Origin: Aphrophora alni
Lineage: Eukaryota > Arthropoda > Insecta > Hemiptera > Aphrophoridae
Assembly: GCA_963513935.1 (NCBI GenBank)
Contig: OY740769.1
Span: forward strand, 75,099,712 to 75,163,711
Direction of reading: 5' to 3'
DNA: 64,000 nt
Position 1 is the stretch's first letter. Each line of letters starts with the position of its first letter. The notes beneath the pieces were generated by a model. It saw nothing but the letters and a program-made list of their open reading frames with translations. It did not search any database and was not told the DNA's origin. Shown here one piece after another: positions 28,720 to 37,760 of the stretch. The translations under genes and the position numbers were made by a program.

Positions 28720-29706
28720 GTGTGAGTGTGTGTGTGTGTGTGTGAAAACCAGAACAGAACAAATAACAGAAGACCTATGATATCCTTATTTTAAAATTCT
28801 ACTTATCTTTCTTACAAACATCATATAATGAGCTTAAAACCTGAAGTTACAAGGATGGAAATAAAATATTTTAAATTTATTTAAAGACCGTAGGTACTTG
28901 GTGATATTTCATTTTAAATAAATTAAAAGAACAATTTTTTAGTATAAAGCACAATATTTTAATTGAAACTTGTCGACCATGGTTTCACTAGTTAAAGCAT
29001 TGTCAAGGACCAATGTCATGACCAATGCCTTAACTAGCGAAACCATGGTCGGCAAGTTTCAATTAAAATATTGTGCTTTATACTAAAAAATTGTTCTTTT
29101 AATTGATTTAGTTCACCCTTACCAATCCAATTATATTTTGTTAGCCTTTCCTCATTGCATGGTATCTGAATCAAATGTGGGCCCAATGCTGAATTTTGGG
29201 ATATGAAATATTAAATATGTTAAGTTTATGATATGATGCAGTATCTGAACACAACTGTTTTAATAACTCAATGAAATATGATATTTAATCTTTGATCTTT
29301 CTAGTATTTTGGTTTTCTAATAATTCTGTACATTTTGTGGCAAATGACCAACTTTTTTTACCATTTTGTTAACTGAAGTACTTTATTAACTGAAGTAACA
29401 TACTGGATAACTGGTAATTTACCGTATATGTAATTAATTAAAGAAAATGCAATTAGAAAAGTAAAAAAGCTCCTCTGATTGGTTTATATTTATTGTTTAC
29501 TTATTAAAAAGTTCAGTGTTAGGTTGACTTTACAATCCCATTCCTGTTTCTTATTTTTTATAGATTTATCTCAACGTGTGGACAGTGTCAAAGAAGAGAA
29601 CTTGAAATTAAGATCAGAGAATCAAGTTCTTGGTCAGTATATTGAAAACTTAATGTCAGCGTCCAGTGTGTTCCAATCCACCTCACCCAAAATTAAGAAG
29701 AAATAA
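6429..29706 (+). CDS. SCOC: Short coiled-coil protein (SCOC), four coding exons, 141 residues
   Basis: Exons 6429-6498, 12990-13115, 14431-14517 and 29564-29706 join to one 426-base reading frame; every intron is phase 1 with GT-AG ends. SCOC is a small Golgi-associated coiled-coil protein that binds Arl1/Arl3 and takes part in autophagy and Golgi traffic. The C-terminal part ([50 protein letters not shown]) is almost identical to vertebrate SCOC, with heptad leucines from about residue 78 to 125. The first 65 residues (acidic [12 protein letters not shown] and a serine-rich [16 protein letters not shown]) are the extended N-terminus, more variable in the family. The gene is expanded by introns of about 6.5, 1.3 and 15 kb filled with transposons. 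Confidence 0.95.
6780..7305. repeat. Foldback element with arms of about 130 bp
   Basis: Left arm 6781-6905 (AGTAATTGTTTACAAAAAAA through the ACATGTTCTACATA word) pairs imperfectly with right arm 7165-7305. Between them lie a (TA)n-type hairpin with arms AGGTGAAGTAAGATGACTA / TAGCCACCTTACTTAACCT (6985-7042) and a 5S-like fragment. The right arm also pairs with 8720-8830, so this element shares ends with the neighbouring Merlin-derived structure. Confidence 0.65.
7077..7132 (-). ncRNA. 5S rRNA-like 3'-half fragment (pseudogene or 5S-derived SINE piece)
   Basis: Read on the minus strand this stretch is ACCGAAGTCAAGCAACATCA, then AGCGCGGTTAGTAGTTGGAT, then GGGTACCGCTTGGGAA. It follows the 3' half of insect 5S rRNA with a few substitutions and one missing base (GGTGACC reads GGTACC). 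The 5' half, including internal promoter box A, is absent, so it is not a functional 5S gene. It could be a 5S pseudogene or the remnant of a 5S-derived SINE. Confidence 0.8.
7737..7797. repeat. (TA)n-centred hairpin, family B copy 1
   Basis: GGAAGGTTTGACCAGGTGGT, then a short TA tract, then AGCAACCTGGCCAAACCTTT form a near-perfect stem. This is the same arm as in the copies at 8955, 9047 and 57226. Confidence 0.8.
7827..8063 (+). pseudogene. Merlin/ISXO2-like transposase, C-terminal remnant
   Basis: In one frame from 7827 the sequence reads [20 protein letters not shown], then [20 protein letters not shown], ending in a serine and acidic tail at a TAA. The [13 protein letters not shown] block with its glutamate is the last catalytic motif of the DDE_Tnp_IS1595 (ISXO2) fold, and HIAEFMFKR is the conserved helix after it. 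The two aspartates and the N-terminus are missing, so it cannot be active. It lies exactly between the arms of the surrounding inverted repeat. Confidence 0.75.
8315..8460. repeat. (TA)n-centred hairpin, family A copy 2
   Basis: Arms CCTAACCAGACCTAGTTAAA... and ...ACTAGGTCTGGG around a TA/CA-rich loop, matching the copy at 4765-4910. Confidence 0.65.
8950..9108. repeat. Two tandem family B (TA)n hairpins
   Basis: First: CAGGTTTGCCCAGATGGCTA, TA run, TAACCACCGGGCTAA (8953-9007). Second: AAAGGTTTACCTAGATGGCT, TA run, AACCACCTGGCTAAACCTTT (9051-9101). The two are about 100 bp apart in the same orientation. Confidence 0.8.
9258..9345. repeat. Subterminal palindromes beside the piggyBac remnant
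   Basis: AAACGCCAAATGGCGTTT (9271-9288) is an 18-bp perfect palindrome, and AAACGCCAAATGGCTTT recurs at about 9329-9345. TTAA at 9258-9261 could be the target site. Their position just past the transposase stop suggests transposase-binding repeats at the 3' end of the element (inference). Confidence 0.55.
9497..10189 (-). pseudogene. piggyBac-type transposase, C-terminal remnant (230 codons)
   Basis: The minus-strand frame contains DGWKDSRDV-like text ([17 protein letters not shown]), then [20 protein letters not shown], then [20 protein letters not shown], which is the DDE_Tnp_1_7 fold including the third catalytic aspartate (GIDRQDQ). It ends in a cysteine-rich domain ([20 protein letters not shown] and later C, H), as in piggyBac transposases. 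Full proteins are about 550-600 residues; the N-terminus and first two catalytic aspartates are missing, so this is a dead 5'-truncated copy. The remaining frame is open, implying modest age. The upstream sequence (10190-10310) does not continue the family. Confidence 0.88.
10730..11550. other. Less AT-rich block of unknown origin
   Basis: Base composition shifts toward G+C relative to the flanks, with a purine-rich stretch (AAGAAGAAGAAGAAGAAAACC at 10766) and clustered words such as GAAAAACCGAACCCAGGACT (11311). There is no long frame and no recognised family. It is probably a degenerate transposon or the untranslated leader of one. Confidence 0.35.
12769..12819. repeat. Perfect 51-bp hairpin plus a direct half-copy
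   Basis: TCAGAAGGATATAAACTAAT and its reverse complement ATTGGTTTATATCCTTCTGA meet at ACTTCCTAAGT, forming a stem with one G-T type mismatch. The right arm is repeated directly as AAGTATTGGTTTATATACCT at 12818-12838. Confidence 0.75.
12990..13115 (+). CDS. SCOC: SCOC exon 2
   Basis: Acceptor AATTCCAG ends at 12989; donor GTAAGT starts at 13116. It encodes the acidic and serine-rich linker including [19 protein letters not shown]. It may be skipped in shorter isoforms, since exons 1, 2 and 3 all join in phase 1 (inference). Confidence 0.9.
13116..14430 (+). other. SCOC intron 2
   Basis: 1.3 kb with consensus ends. A (TAA)n-like run lies at 13147-13165. A less AT-rich patch at 13510-13735 (TGTTGTTGTTGTTTCCAATG onward) looks like a dispersed repeat but I cannot name it. 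Confidence 0.8.
14431..14517 (+). CDS. SCOC: SCOC exon 3
   Basis: Acceptor TTAATTTCAG ends at 14430; donor GTAAGT at 14518. Its 29 codons start the coiled coil ([18 protein letters not shown]). Confidence 0.95.
14881..15778 (+). repeat. 5' LTR of the gag-only element
   Basis: 898 bp, very AT-rich, with a (TA)n tract at about 15050-15096. Almost identical to 17360-18255. Confidence 0.92.
15782..15801 (+). other. Candidate tRNA primer-binding site
   Basis: TGGCGCCGCAACGTGTTGGC lies three bases inside the 5' LTR. It begins with the obligatory TGG (complement of the tRNA CCA end) and shares TGGCGCC and CAACGTG with lysine-tRNA sites of gypsy-type elements. The exact tRNA is not determined. Confidence 0.6.
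15906..17228 (+). CDS. Gag-like coiled-coil protein of the gag-only LTR element, 440 residues
   Basis: The frame is fully open between the LTRs, with ATG 128 bases past the 5' LTR. Residues about 30-220 are a long highly charged coiled coil (repeats of [28 protein letters not shown]-type heptads, Q/E/K-rich). Residues about 235-360 form a denser, mostly helical region ([40 protein letters not shown]), plausibly the capsid-like part. No CCHC zinc knuckle, protease D-T/S-G or polymerase motif is present. By position it should coat the element's RNA; homology to a named Gag is not claimed. The intact frame and near-identical LTRs suggest recent activity in trans. It lies inside the host SCOC intron in the same orientation. 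Confidence 0.75.
   Translation: MDNNQRYNFKTDFTMESTTVKTLGLQLETQPPWLEIILQRFDENKENQDKINQQLKKIQDENKQNQKIIVTDVKKHLNSVQDELKTRMNKLEEDLQKKLDMQRETSRKEWRSELQTQKEEIQMDLNKVTIKTQEQVQIQLDNQTEKIQELLTCQEEIVKTENEQMTNQRCLELEGRLENQIEKERNVMAEQKKQLESLELNVQGHNNKIKAIEKDLLKKQHNYQHQIFVSCSGPTTGIGENQISKFYDREYNLMKYFEKIYKFYIRKVHKSVITEKWERTLIKFYHSYLSENGWNLERTGYKKSKMAVKLCLLKMLLESQFDLNNELKSDINKLTEEELRLELLGKDKEEQLYWCQFDPAINICVYKENTDEESRNLIAKVREGLISLISQLSSDEELIDVISTNKDSSSQKIETPITDTGQQIVMVYLIMILIPIFQVK
17360..18255 (+). repeat. 3' LTR of the gag-only element
   Basis: 896 bp. Preceded by a purine-containing stretch AGGAGAT that may act as the polypurine tract, and followed by the TAGG target duplication. Confidence 0.92.
18708..20770 (-). 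mobile_element. Tigger/pogo transposon with TA target duplication
   Basis: Ends CAGTAGACTCTCACTAATCC (from 18708) and, read inward from 20770, CAGTACACCCTCTATATTCC are inverted repeats. TA lies directly outside both (18706-18707 and 20771-20772). GCCGGATTACTGGA recurs inside both ends (18770 and 20716). 2063 bp, with the transposase on the minus strand. The size and layout are typical of full-length Tigger elements. Confidence 0.92.
18944..20570 (-). pseudogene. Tigger-type transposase, broken by three frameshifts
   Basis: The start [16 protein letters not shown] is at 20570. Domains in order: psq-type helix-turn-helix ([20 protein letters not shown]), CENP-B-type helix-turn-helix ([15 protein letters not shown]), then the DDE_1 core with aspartates in [21 protein letters not shown] and [10 protein letters not shown], then an acidic C-terminus ending at 18944. 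Reading frame changes near 20300, near 19745 (at a T8 run) and near 19435, with a further TGA near 19375. All three catalytic aspartates survive, so decay is recent. In the cell the intact family protein cuts and pastes at TA sites; this copy cannot do so. Confidence 0.92.
21205..21724 (-). repeat. LTR with adjacent primer-binding-site-like sequence
   Basis: 21226-21724 begins TGTTGTG and ends CACAACA, perfect 7-bp terminal inverted repeats of LTR type. On the minus strand the LTR end is followed after two bases by TGGCGCCCATAAGCTG (21224 downward), a lysine-tRNA-like primer-binding site, so the LTR is a 5' LTR in minus orientation. No gag or pol follows before the Tigger element at 20770, and the second LTR was not found; the interior is lost or the copy is truncated. 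Confidence 0.6.
24195..24285. repeat. Degenerate tandem repeat
   Basis: CTCCTTCTAGGAGCTGGATA, CTCCTACCAGGAGCTTGATA and CTCCTTCTACGAGCTGGAT follow each other at about 35-base spacing. Function unknown. Confidence 0.6.
24946..24958 (+). repeat. C13 homopolymer
   Basis: Thirteen consecutive C in otherwise AT-rich DNA. Confidence 0.9.
25380..26380 (+). pseudogene. LINE (non-LTR retrotransposon) reverse transcriptase C-terminal fossil
   Basis: Scattered across frames on the plus strand is the conserved text after the reverse transcriptase of Jockey-like LINEs: TSKTQCT-like at 25545, VKFF..LFDH at 25645, [10 protein letters not shown] at 25715, then [23 protein letters not shown]... [21 protein letters not shown] at 25775-25965. 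The longest open piece is 25757-25969. Several frame changes and stops show an old copy. The upstream endonuclease and palm motifs are absent. Confidence 0.75.
28633..28744 (+). repeat. (TG)n microsatellite, about 112 bp
   Basis: Nearly pure TG with two interruptions (TGCG at about 28715 and TGAG at about 28724). It produces an artefactual open frame of alternating Val-Cys. Confidence 0.97.
28921..29104. repeat. Palindromic Penelope-like fragment (arms about 84 bp)
   Basis: Left arm starting AATTAAAAGAACAATTTTTT and right arm ending AAAAAATTGTTCTTTTAATT pair with few mismatches around a short spacer near 29004-29020. The right arm has AATGCCTTAACTAGCGAAAC followed by CATGGTCGGC, the same order of words as in the Penelope-like 3' ends at 46147-46325 and 42779-42967. 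Confidence 0.7.
29564..29706 (+). CDS. SCOC: SCOC exon 4, with stop codon
   Basis: Acceptor TTTTATAG ends at 29563; 47 codons run to TAA at 29704-29706. This is the most conserved part of the protein, ending [13 protein letters not shown]. The basic tail matches the lysine-rich C-terminus of the family. Confidence 0.96.
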
Positions 29707-30222
29707 AGGAGTGTTTTGATTTAATCACTTACATTTGCACATGAAGTTGATGCAACCAACAGCGCCTTGGTACAGTTGCACAACATGAGATTGCCATAAT
29801 ACACTATGTCAACTTGTTTAGTTAAATAGATAGCTAGGCCTAAATCTTTATTTGTAATGTAATATTTTTCAAGCTTATACTTGAAACAGTAATTTATTAC
29901 AGATGCAATATGTGAAATTAATTTTGAAATATATTTAAAGACAGCCTTTTTAACTTTAAAGATGTCAGTATTGCAGTTGAGTAATTGGTCAAGATATTTT
30001 GCAAAATTATGATAATAGTGTTAAAATAAATTGTATTTATTTATTATGGTTAAGAGAAACGTTTGATTTTAGTAATTTCATTACTGTATGTTCAACAAGG
30101 ATATAAGTTCAGGACAAATGAAATAGAAAAAAACATCAGATAAACATTATCAGAAATGTTTATCTTTTCCTGCATCATTTTATATTTAACCATATGTTTT
30201 GATTTAATTATTTCTGATACAG

Positions 30223-30228
30223 AATAAA
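30223..30228 (+). promoter_or_regulatory. SCOC: Candidate SCOC polyadenylation signal
   Basis: AATAAA about 520 bases after the stop. Other AATAAA hexamers occur at 29702-29707 (overlapping the stop), near 30025 and just after 30240, so the true 3' end is not decided by sequence alone. Confidence 0.35.
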
Positions 30229-33228
30229 GCAAGGCGATACAATAAATAAAATATTAGAAAGTTATGGGAGGTCTCATTTTATGTAACCCATTGTAGGTTT
30301 TTCTAAATTGCAAAACTTACTGAAATTTCCAAACCTTTAGTGATGTCTTCAGGAAAGAATTACAAATGACCACTTCCACTGAATTAGTCAATGTTTCATG
30401 GTTGTTATTAAATTTTTTCAGTTATATGACATAATTAGAAATGCATACTGGATTCATTAAGAATGATTGACAACACCAAATCTGCTTTCCGTAATGAGAG
30501 CAAAATTAAACATGCATTTATTTTTACATGATTTACTTTTTCTATGTATTAAATACATCAACATTTTTTCTTTTATTATGCTGCCTAATGAAAGAGAGCA
30601 ATTATTACTCTTTTCCAAGATAGACTAGAAGTAGTTGGTTTTTATAACTCGACCATCTAAAGAACAAAAAGGAATTTTGCCTCTTTATTTTCATAACTAT
30701 TTAAATTTGTTCTATGTTTCATGGTTTTAAAATTATTTTTTACAGGCTAAGTTTAATATAAAGTGTAGTAATGAATTATGTTTTTTTTCCATCAAGTAAC
30801 CTCCTTCCGGAGTAAATCATCCACCATTATTATTTTTCGAAGTAGGTAATAAATTATGCTTACTTTGGATGTTGGACAGTCAGGGTAAACAGTTTCTAAC
30901 AAAAAACATAGTTGACTATTGAAAAGGATTAGAATATTTTTGTCACTCTTAAATTTGTTTGTGCCATTGACTATATAAATATATTTTCAGAGCTTCATTT
31001 AAAATAGGTTTAGTAATTTCCATTTAAAATTAATTTTATAGAATCAAACAGATGCCAAATGTTGTTCAACATAAAGCATGTAATTCACCTCTATTTTTTT
31101 ATTTTTTATAATATAAATATTATACAATATTATAATGAAGCGAGTTATTTATAGCTACATTCATGCTATTTATTTATTTTATTGTAGTGATCAGGCATGT
31201 TACCAGTCTGCCTAGAGCAGCAAAAATGTTTATGACTTTCTGTGTGGTAACTTCCTTTGTTTATTGAAAATCTAGAGGACCAATGCTTTCACCATCCCTC
31301 CAGTTTTTGAATTGCTGAGCAGTTTCTTTTTGTTTCTTTAGACTGTTGAATACTAGCCTATCTTTTATCTGTTTTTTACATTTAGAAAGTGTATTAACTG
31401 CATTCATAAATTTTATAATATTTTAATTATAACAATAAATTAAAGAACATTCCATTTATAATAAGTATTAATTTATTTGATATTTCCATTTGAATCCATA
31501 AAATGTAATTTAAGTTATTCATTGAACAATTGAAAGAATCTAAACACCACTGTTCAGTCAATTTAACCTACAAAGGTTTTTTTTTTTTATTAAATAAGTT
31601 GAATGGCAATTACTGACAAGCATGGCTTAGCGGGACTTTAATGTAAAAAAGTAAATAAATAATACAAAATAAAAATAGAAGTTGTTCTTTGTATATATTT
31701 ATTTTTAATTAATAAATGTTAGACTTTTCCTTACGTTAACTATTTATATGAATGTCTATATAAATACTAAGATAATCAAAATGTTAATTGATTTCCTCCC
31801 TTTAAATTAAAACTAATTTTAATTTTGTTTGTTTCAAAAGTGTGTGTAATAGTGACTATGAAAACTACAACCAGTATTGTTCTAAGATTAAATAAGAAAT
31901 TTAAATATATTAAAAACCATAAAAAGTTTCAACCTCCTTGAAAATATAAAATACAAGGTTTCTTATCTTTGAAATTTATTAAATCCGGTTTAAATAAAAC
32001 AAATAAATGCAGATATAGATAACAGTTAGTTTTAGTTGAGTTTAAAATGAAGTGATCAGAGCACACTATTAAACATGATTTGAATTATGTACTGATAACT
32101 ATATATTATTAATAATAATTGAATTCCAATTAATTAATAAAAGTCTACACCATCGACTTGGTACTTATCTAATAAATTGGACCAAAAGTCATTTACAAAG
32201 GTACTGCTGACTATCATCTCCTCACTACAGTCCATGATTACAAATTCCTGCAAGCTTCTGAGAATTTGATTTAATACAGTACTGGTAGTTGATTTCAATG
32301 ATAACTCCTTTAAATGGCTAATGCTATGTTAGAAGTGCACATATTCATTTTATTTGTTAATTCTCAAAATACTTTATTAAGATGAACAAAAAATTGGTTT
32401 TGTGATTTTTACGAATGTATCTATTTTGGACCACTCTGAGCTAAAATAAGTAATTTTTACAAACTGTATGTATACATGCATCTTCATCAGTGGTGATTTA
32501 TCAGAAATCATGGAACCAATTTGTAATAAAAGTGTTTGGCTCACATAAAATAATTGTCATAACTAACTATGGTATTTAACTGGCATAGAAAAAAAAACAC
32601 CAAATCAAATTTTCTAAAAATGGTTCAAAAAGTTTATTCAAAACTAACCTGTAAAATCACATTCAAAATTTATTTACGGATGGTCACTATCCTAAAAGTG
32701 TGTTTTCAGCATATGTATATGTAAACAAATTTGTACGGTATAATGTTTGTGCACCGTTTATTATATTTAAAAAATTTAAGTCTGATTGGCTTTCCTATAA
32801 AAAAGATCATCAACTTCAAATATTGTTTGCTGCCATCATACTTATCACAGCAGGAGATATTTTTTGCTTCTTGTATTTTAGCTAAATAACAAATGTATGC
32901 AATATTTGAGATCGTATTGGCATATTTTAAGAGACCATAGTGTATATTGTGAAGACAGGGTCAAACAAAAAGAGAAGCATTTATTATATTATATTGTATG
33001 TATAAAAACTTTAAATAAATATAATCATAGATGTATATATTCATTATATCAGGGATGACAAAAAAATATGGACATACTTGTAATAGCTTGCACACATCTC
33101 TTTATCCTCTTTGAATAACTTTTTGTAAAACAAGTTTATCAAAATCAGTAATCAAATGAAAATATATATATTCTTTTCTCATAAATCTAGACCATCTTGA
33201 AATGGGTAATATAATTTATTTGACTAAT

Positions 33229-33347
33229 GATGGCTAGAATATTACTGAAGGTATCTGCCACTCCGATCTGTCGCCTTCTTATTGTGAATTTTATAACAAC
33301 TTTTTGTGATGATGGCTAGACTATTACTGAAGGTATCTGTCACTCCG
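33229..33347. repeat. Tandem duplication, period 82 bp
   Basis: GATGGCTAGAATATTACTGA...ATCTGCCACTCCG at 33229-33266 recurs at 33311-33347 with two substitutions. Confidence 0.8.
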
Positions 33348-34031
33348 TGATGTAATTTCTATAGTTTCTCTATAGAATAGAAAACAACAACTTTAAGTTT
33401 ATCATATCTCAAGATCACAGATTTTTTTTATTCTTCAAAGGAAAGCTGTTTAAAATACTTTCCTTTGAAGTACAATTAACAGTAATGTCACGTTTAACCA
33501 ATTCAACCGTTATTACAGCAATATACAATTATGATGTATACCACACAAAACAATTTCATTAATTTTTTTTTTGATTTATAGCATATGCCCAATACTGTCA
33601 TAAAATAATATAAAGAGGTGATACAATAGAAGAGTTAAAATAATCCAATCAACCATAAACCAGCACAGTAGCCATTAAGATTTGTCATGTGTGATATATA
33701 CATTCTACACGTGATATATTACATTCTAATAAAATATACTAGAATACTATATTTGTTATTGTATATTCACTTAAGCTATATTTTCACAAAGCTATATTTA
33801 TTTGTTGCATATATTCACTTATTTATTTCATGTTTTTGTATTATATTTTGGTTTATATATTTACTACAGTGATGACTATCTATTTAAAATAAAGCTATGT
33901 ATGTAATCAAATGTTGTATAATGTCTTGTATTTAACCCTTTTTGTTTCCATACTCACTATTGATAAAATAATTGTTGTTATCTACATGATTTTATAATCA
34001 CTAATATAAAATCCAGTGATATTTCAAACTC

Positions 34032-34046
34032 GGGGGGGGGGGGGGG
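34032..34046 (+). repeat. G15 homopolymer
   Basis: Fifteen consecutive G flanked by AT-rich DNA. Confidence 0.9.
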
Positions 34047-35339
34047 TGACATTCAATTATTTTTAATTTAATTAAAATTAGTAAAAATGTTATGATTTTG
34101 AGAACAAATAAATTTTAAATTCTATCTCTGAGCTCTAACATAAAACAAATGTTATGAGTTTCATTGCAAATGATTTATATATATAAATCTGAGATTATAA
34201 CTTATTTTACCCCAATACCTAAACTTTTGAAAATGTTTGAAAGCTGAAAACCAACAGCAATGCACCATAAGCAGTTTAAATTAATCAAAAATGACACTAA
34301 TCGATTGCCGAAAGTTCAAACTATTTCTATATGCTGATTTTCTTATTGATATTTAGTTCTTCAATTATTGGTAGATAAATAAAATCAGCAGTTGTGTATT
34401 AGTAATGGCGCGGGAAAATAAAATCATTTTTATATAAAATTGTATGTTTAGTTGTGAAAGGTTGTGTGTTATTTCCTTAATTGATACTATTATTTGAAAT
34501 TACCTTGTTTTTTTTTTTGTTTTTTTTTTTTTTTTCATAAATGAAGTATTTCTTGTTTAAGCATTCTTCATTACAGACTTTACTTGCACCATCACCGGAT
34601 GACAAATTCAACATAGGCTATTGATACAAAATCTTTTCATACACAATACTAATAAATTTAATCATTTTTTAATATTAAGCACTATATTATGCAAATATAT
34701 TGTAGTCATACATAAAGAATAATATTTTGTTATTTATACGTAACAATTGTTGTGTTTCAACAGCTATTGAAATCACAGTAACATATACAAACACTGTAAT
34801 TTTTGATACAGTGGAATTTATATCAGAAAGATTTTTACCCTAGAGGTGACGCATTTAGCTATAGTAGTCCACCCCAAATGTGGCAAAGAGCTAAAACGTT
34901 GAGCTTCCCGTTCAACATTTCACCTACTAAACATCGTCTAATCTCAATAAATTTGGCATCAATGGAAAGCTAAAGATCTGAACTTTCATTTTTATAAAAC
35001 AAAAAGTATAAAATATGGTAAAAATTATATTGATATAAATGGATGAAGTTAGTGTAATATGCTGTTCTACTCCAGCTTGACATTTTGTAGTTGCTAGCAC
35101 AACTTTTTAGTGTCACTTTTGTTTATTTTTTAAAAGTCTATATTTTTGTTTAGTCTACTAAACTTTGACACTATCTTATAGAACAATTCTTCTTCCTTCT
35201 ATCTGTGTTTTTACAAATCCTGTTGCATTTATGCTTATAGATATATAGGCATTTATTAATGACAGCACATTAACCCGATAGCTATCTCTTTTCACTCCCG
35301 GGTTGATGGTTTGATTGGTAGATGCCATAAAAGGTTTAA

Positions 35340-35880
35340 CCATTGTATCGTGTTGGGCGGTTGCAGATGAGACTCTGGAACGGGTATACACTTGGATCAC
35401 TTTCAATCATTTCCATACCCCAGAACTCTGGGGCCCAGAGTATCTTCTTTAACCAGACTAGATGGGCATCAGTCCAGACGCGAAACTGGAGAGGGACGTC
35501 TGACACCTCCTCCATCGCGAACACTTCCTGACCAAGGATCGAAGTGACTGGCTACTGGACAGAAACCGTGCATACATCATCGGCAGAGCAAGCTCACCCG
35601 ATTCAAAGGTTGTCACGCTTTGGTCTGGTAAACACTCCCAGACACGTTACAGCTCTGCACAGTCAAAAAACTAATCCCTAATGTGAATGTATTGTTTAGG
35701 TATCCCCATGAATCGTGTACAGCCTCTACGAATTATAAAATATGTATGGGTGTTGTATGTGTGTGTATATTGGGAGATGTTTTATAGTACCACCCCTGTA
35801 TATCTCGAGTTCCGTGAGGGACACTAAACCCCTCTTAGGAGGTGTAGATAGTCTGCACCCCACCCCCTGCAGAGTGTGGA
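35340..35880. other. Less AT-rich block, unassigned transposon-like DNA
   Basis: Clearly higher G+C than the flanks, with overlapping open frames on both strands (35336-35524 minus, 35343-35531 plus), a common sign of decayed coding DNA. A stretch at 35790-35880 (GTTCCGTGAGGGACACTAAA, then pyrimidine-rich CACCCCACCCCCTGCAG) looks like a retroelement leader. I could not assign a family. Confidence 0.35.
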
Positions 35881-36356
35881 CTATTTTCTTCCAATATTTC
35901 CTGCAAGCCTAGAACAAGAATAGTGGTAAATACTCTTGTCCTTTACATCAACTCCATCCATACAATTATTATACTGATGGATGATGAGTGGTTTGGTTCA
36001 AGTTATACCACTCCTACTGGTTTGTTTTTTGCATGGCTTGCAGTGGATACAAGAATTATGGGCTTACATGACTTCTTTTCCTTATATTCATTACAAGTAT
36101 TGCTATTCCTGAAATACAACCTTTCATCCACTCCATGTTCAGCATTGACAAGACTTTGAGATAACTCCTTGGAGTTTTTGTTAAACGTTTCTGTTAAAAA
36201 GTGTTTTTGGTTACCAAAAACAAGCAAAGTTTAGTATAGAAGTTATCCATAAATAAATAATATCCTTTCCCCAAACAATTCGCTTTCTTTGTGAGACACT
36301 TCACAACTGTAAAGGTGAAGAGTTCAAATGTGCTGGACAAGAAATCTGTACCGCTA

Positions 36357-36440
36357 TACAGTAGAACCCCTCTAATCCGTCACCTTCGGGACTGGGGGCA
36401 TGTTCGGAACGCAAAAAAAGGTCAGATTATCCAAAAAAAG
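36357..36440 (+). mobile_element. Tigger-type terminus, solitary
   Basis: TA followed by CAGTAGAACCCCTCTAATCC at 36359 matches the Tigger end at 18708 (CAGTAGACTCTCACTAATCC), and GATTATCC follows inside as expected. The opposite terminus was not found. Confidence 0.55.
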
Positions 36441-37379
36441 TCAATATTTATTACATATTATATAAAGATATTTTCTTAAGTGAAATAAGTGAAATATAAA
36501 CTTTTAAAAGTCTATATAATTAAGTCTATATATAAACTTTGCAAGTACTATAACAAATCAATAGAAACAACACGAGCAAGATGGTGACCTCTCAACTATC
36601 AGTTTAAATCTTTCAAGAAATGTATCAGAATGGGAAAAGTTAACGAAGGATCAAATATTGCATTATCTAGTATTTTTTTAAATAATATTTAAATGAAGAA
36701 ATTTGTCAATATTCATACATTTTTATTCCAGGAAAAGACTCTTAAAATGGCAGTCATAATAATTTCAGACGTATTGGTTTTACACAATTTTATGAAATTA
36801 AATTTCATGGTGCTTTTTTTTAAAATTTATGATAAGAGTAAAAAAGAGTATAACATTTCATATTGTCTAATATAAAAAGACAGTCTTGACCAACCATACG
36901 TGAACTCAACCATTAAAAAACCTGTCTTACCAGAATACAAAAACTAAATTGTATGAAAACGGGAACCTAATAATTTGTTTTTCTGCAGACATTCATTGTG
37001 ACAATAAAATATTTATTTTGTAAAGATATTTTTAATGTGTACAATGCTTGTTATATAATAAATCTACCAAATAAAAACATTTTAATATTTTAATAGACAA
37101 ACAATATAACTTACATCCAACATTATATTAACATGTAAACATTTAACAACCTTGAAATAACAAACATTTATAATTTGAACACATTTACCAAGGTAGAGTG
37201 GATATAAAGTCATTGTTACTTTTATTGTTTTGTGAAATTATTTTAATTTATCTAATAATTTAGGATGATTTATTTCTTTGATTAGATTGCTTTACTTTGA
37301 CTCTAAAGTTAAAAATGGATAAGCTTATTTTTTAAAAAAGGGGGGGGAGCATTTTGAGAGTTCTTGTAATATTCAATAT

Positions 37380-37760
37380 ATATCCAAGAACTTTCTTTCT
37401 CGTTTAATCCTCCCTTCAGCATTAAAGCCCTTTATGAGGAGTCTTGATCTTCATTAACGATTAGTTTCCACTCTCTTCTATACAACACAGCCTGTCTCCA
37501 TTCTTGGTCCTCATCATTCTCAGGTCTTTCTCAACATCCTGTAGCCATCACATTCTTGTTCTTCTCCTTCTTTGTCTAATAATTACATTTAGCAATCTTC
37601 CATCCTCCATTTAAATGATATGGTCCAACCATTTATTATCTCAGCGACTTCACAAAACACACTATGTCCTTCCTCTCAGTCAAGTCCTTTTTTTCTATTT
37701 TACATAAATCTTCCTTTTTCATTTACCATAAAATTCTTCTCTCAAACACTCTTAGTAGTC
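37380..37760 (-). pseudogene. LINE open reading frame C-terminal tail, fossil
   Basis: Minus-strand frames give KWLDHII, MEDGRLLNVIIRQRRRRTRM, WLQDVEKDLRMMRTKN, WRQAVLYRREWKLIVNE in order. This follows the conserved post-reverse-transcriptase tail of many insect LINEs (LGHV.RM...KK.L....GRR.RGRPR.RW.DDVE.DL). Stops and frame changes interrupt it. Clade not determined. Confidence 0.75.

Larger units (their letters stand above)
14518..29563 (+). other. SCOC intron 3, 15 kb transposon-rich
   Basis: Contains the gag-only LTR element (14881-18255), Tigger (18708-20770), an LTR at 21226-21724, a LINE fossil (25380-26380), a TG microsatellite and a Penelope-like palindrome (28921-29104). Stretches 21725-25380 and 26400-28630 show no recognised gene; only a degenerate tandem GGAGCTGGATA-type repeat at 24200-24280 and a C13 run at 24946-24958 stand out. 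Confidence 0.85.

Noticed and set aside
28531..28725. Open frame of repeated Val-Cys
   Set aside because: It is the translation of the TG microsatellite, not a gene.
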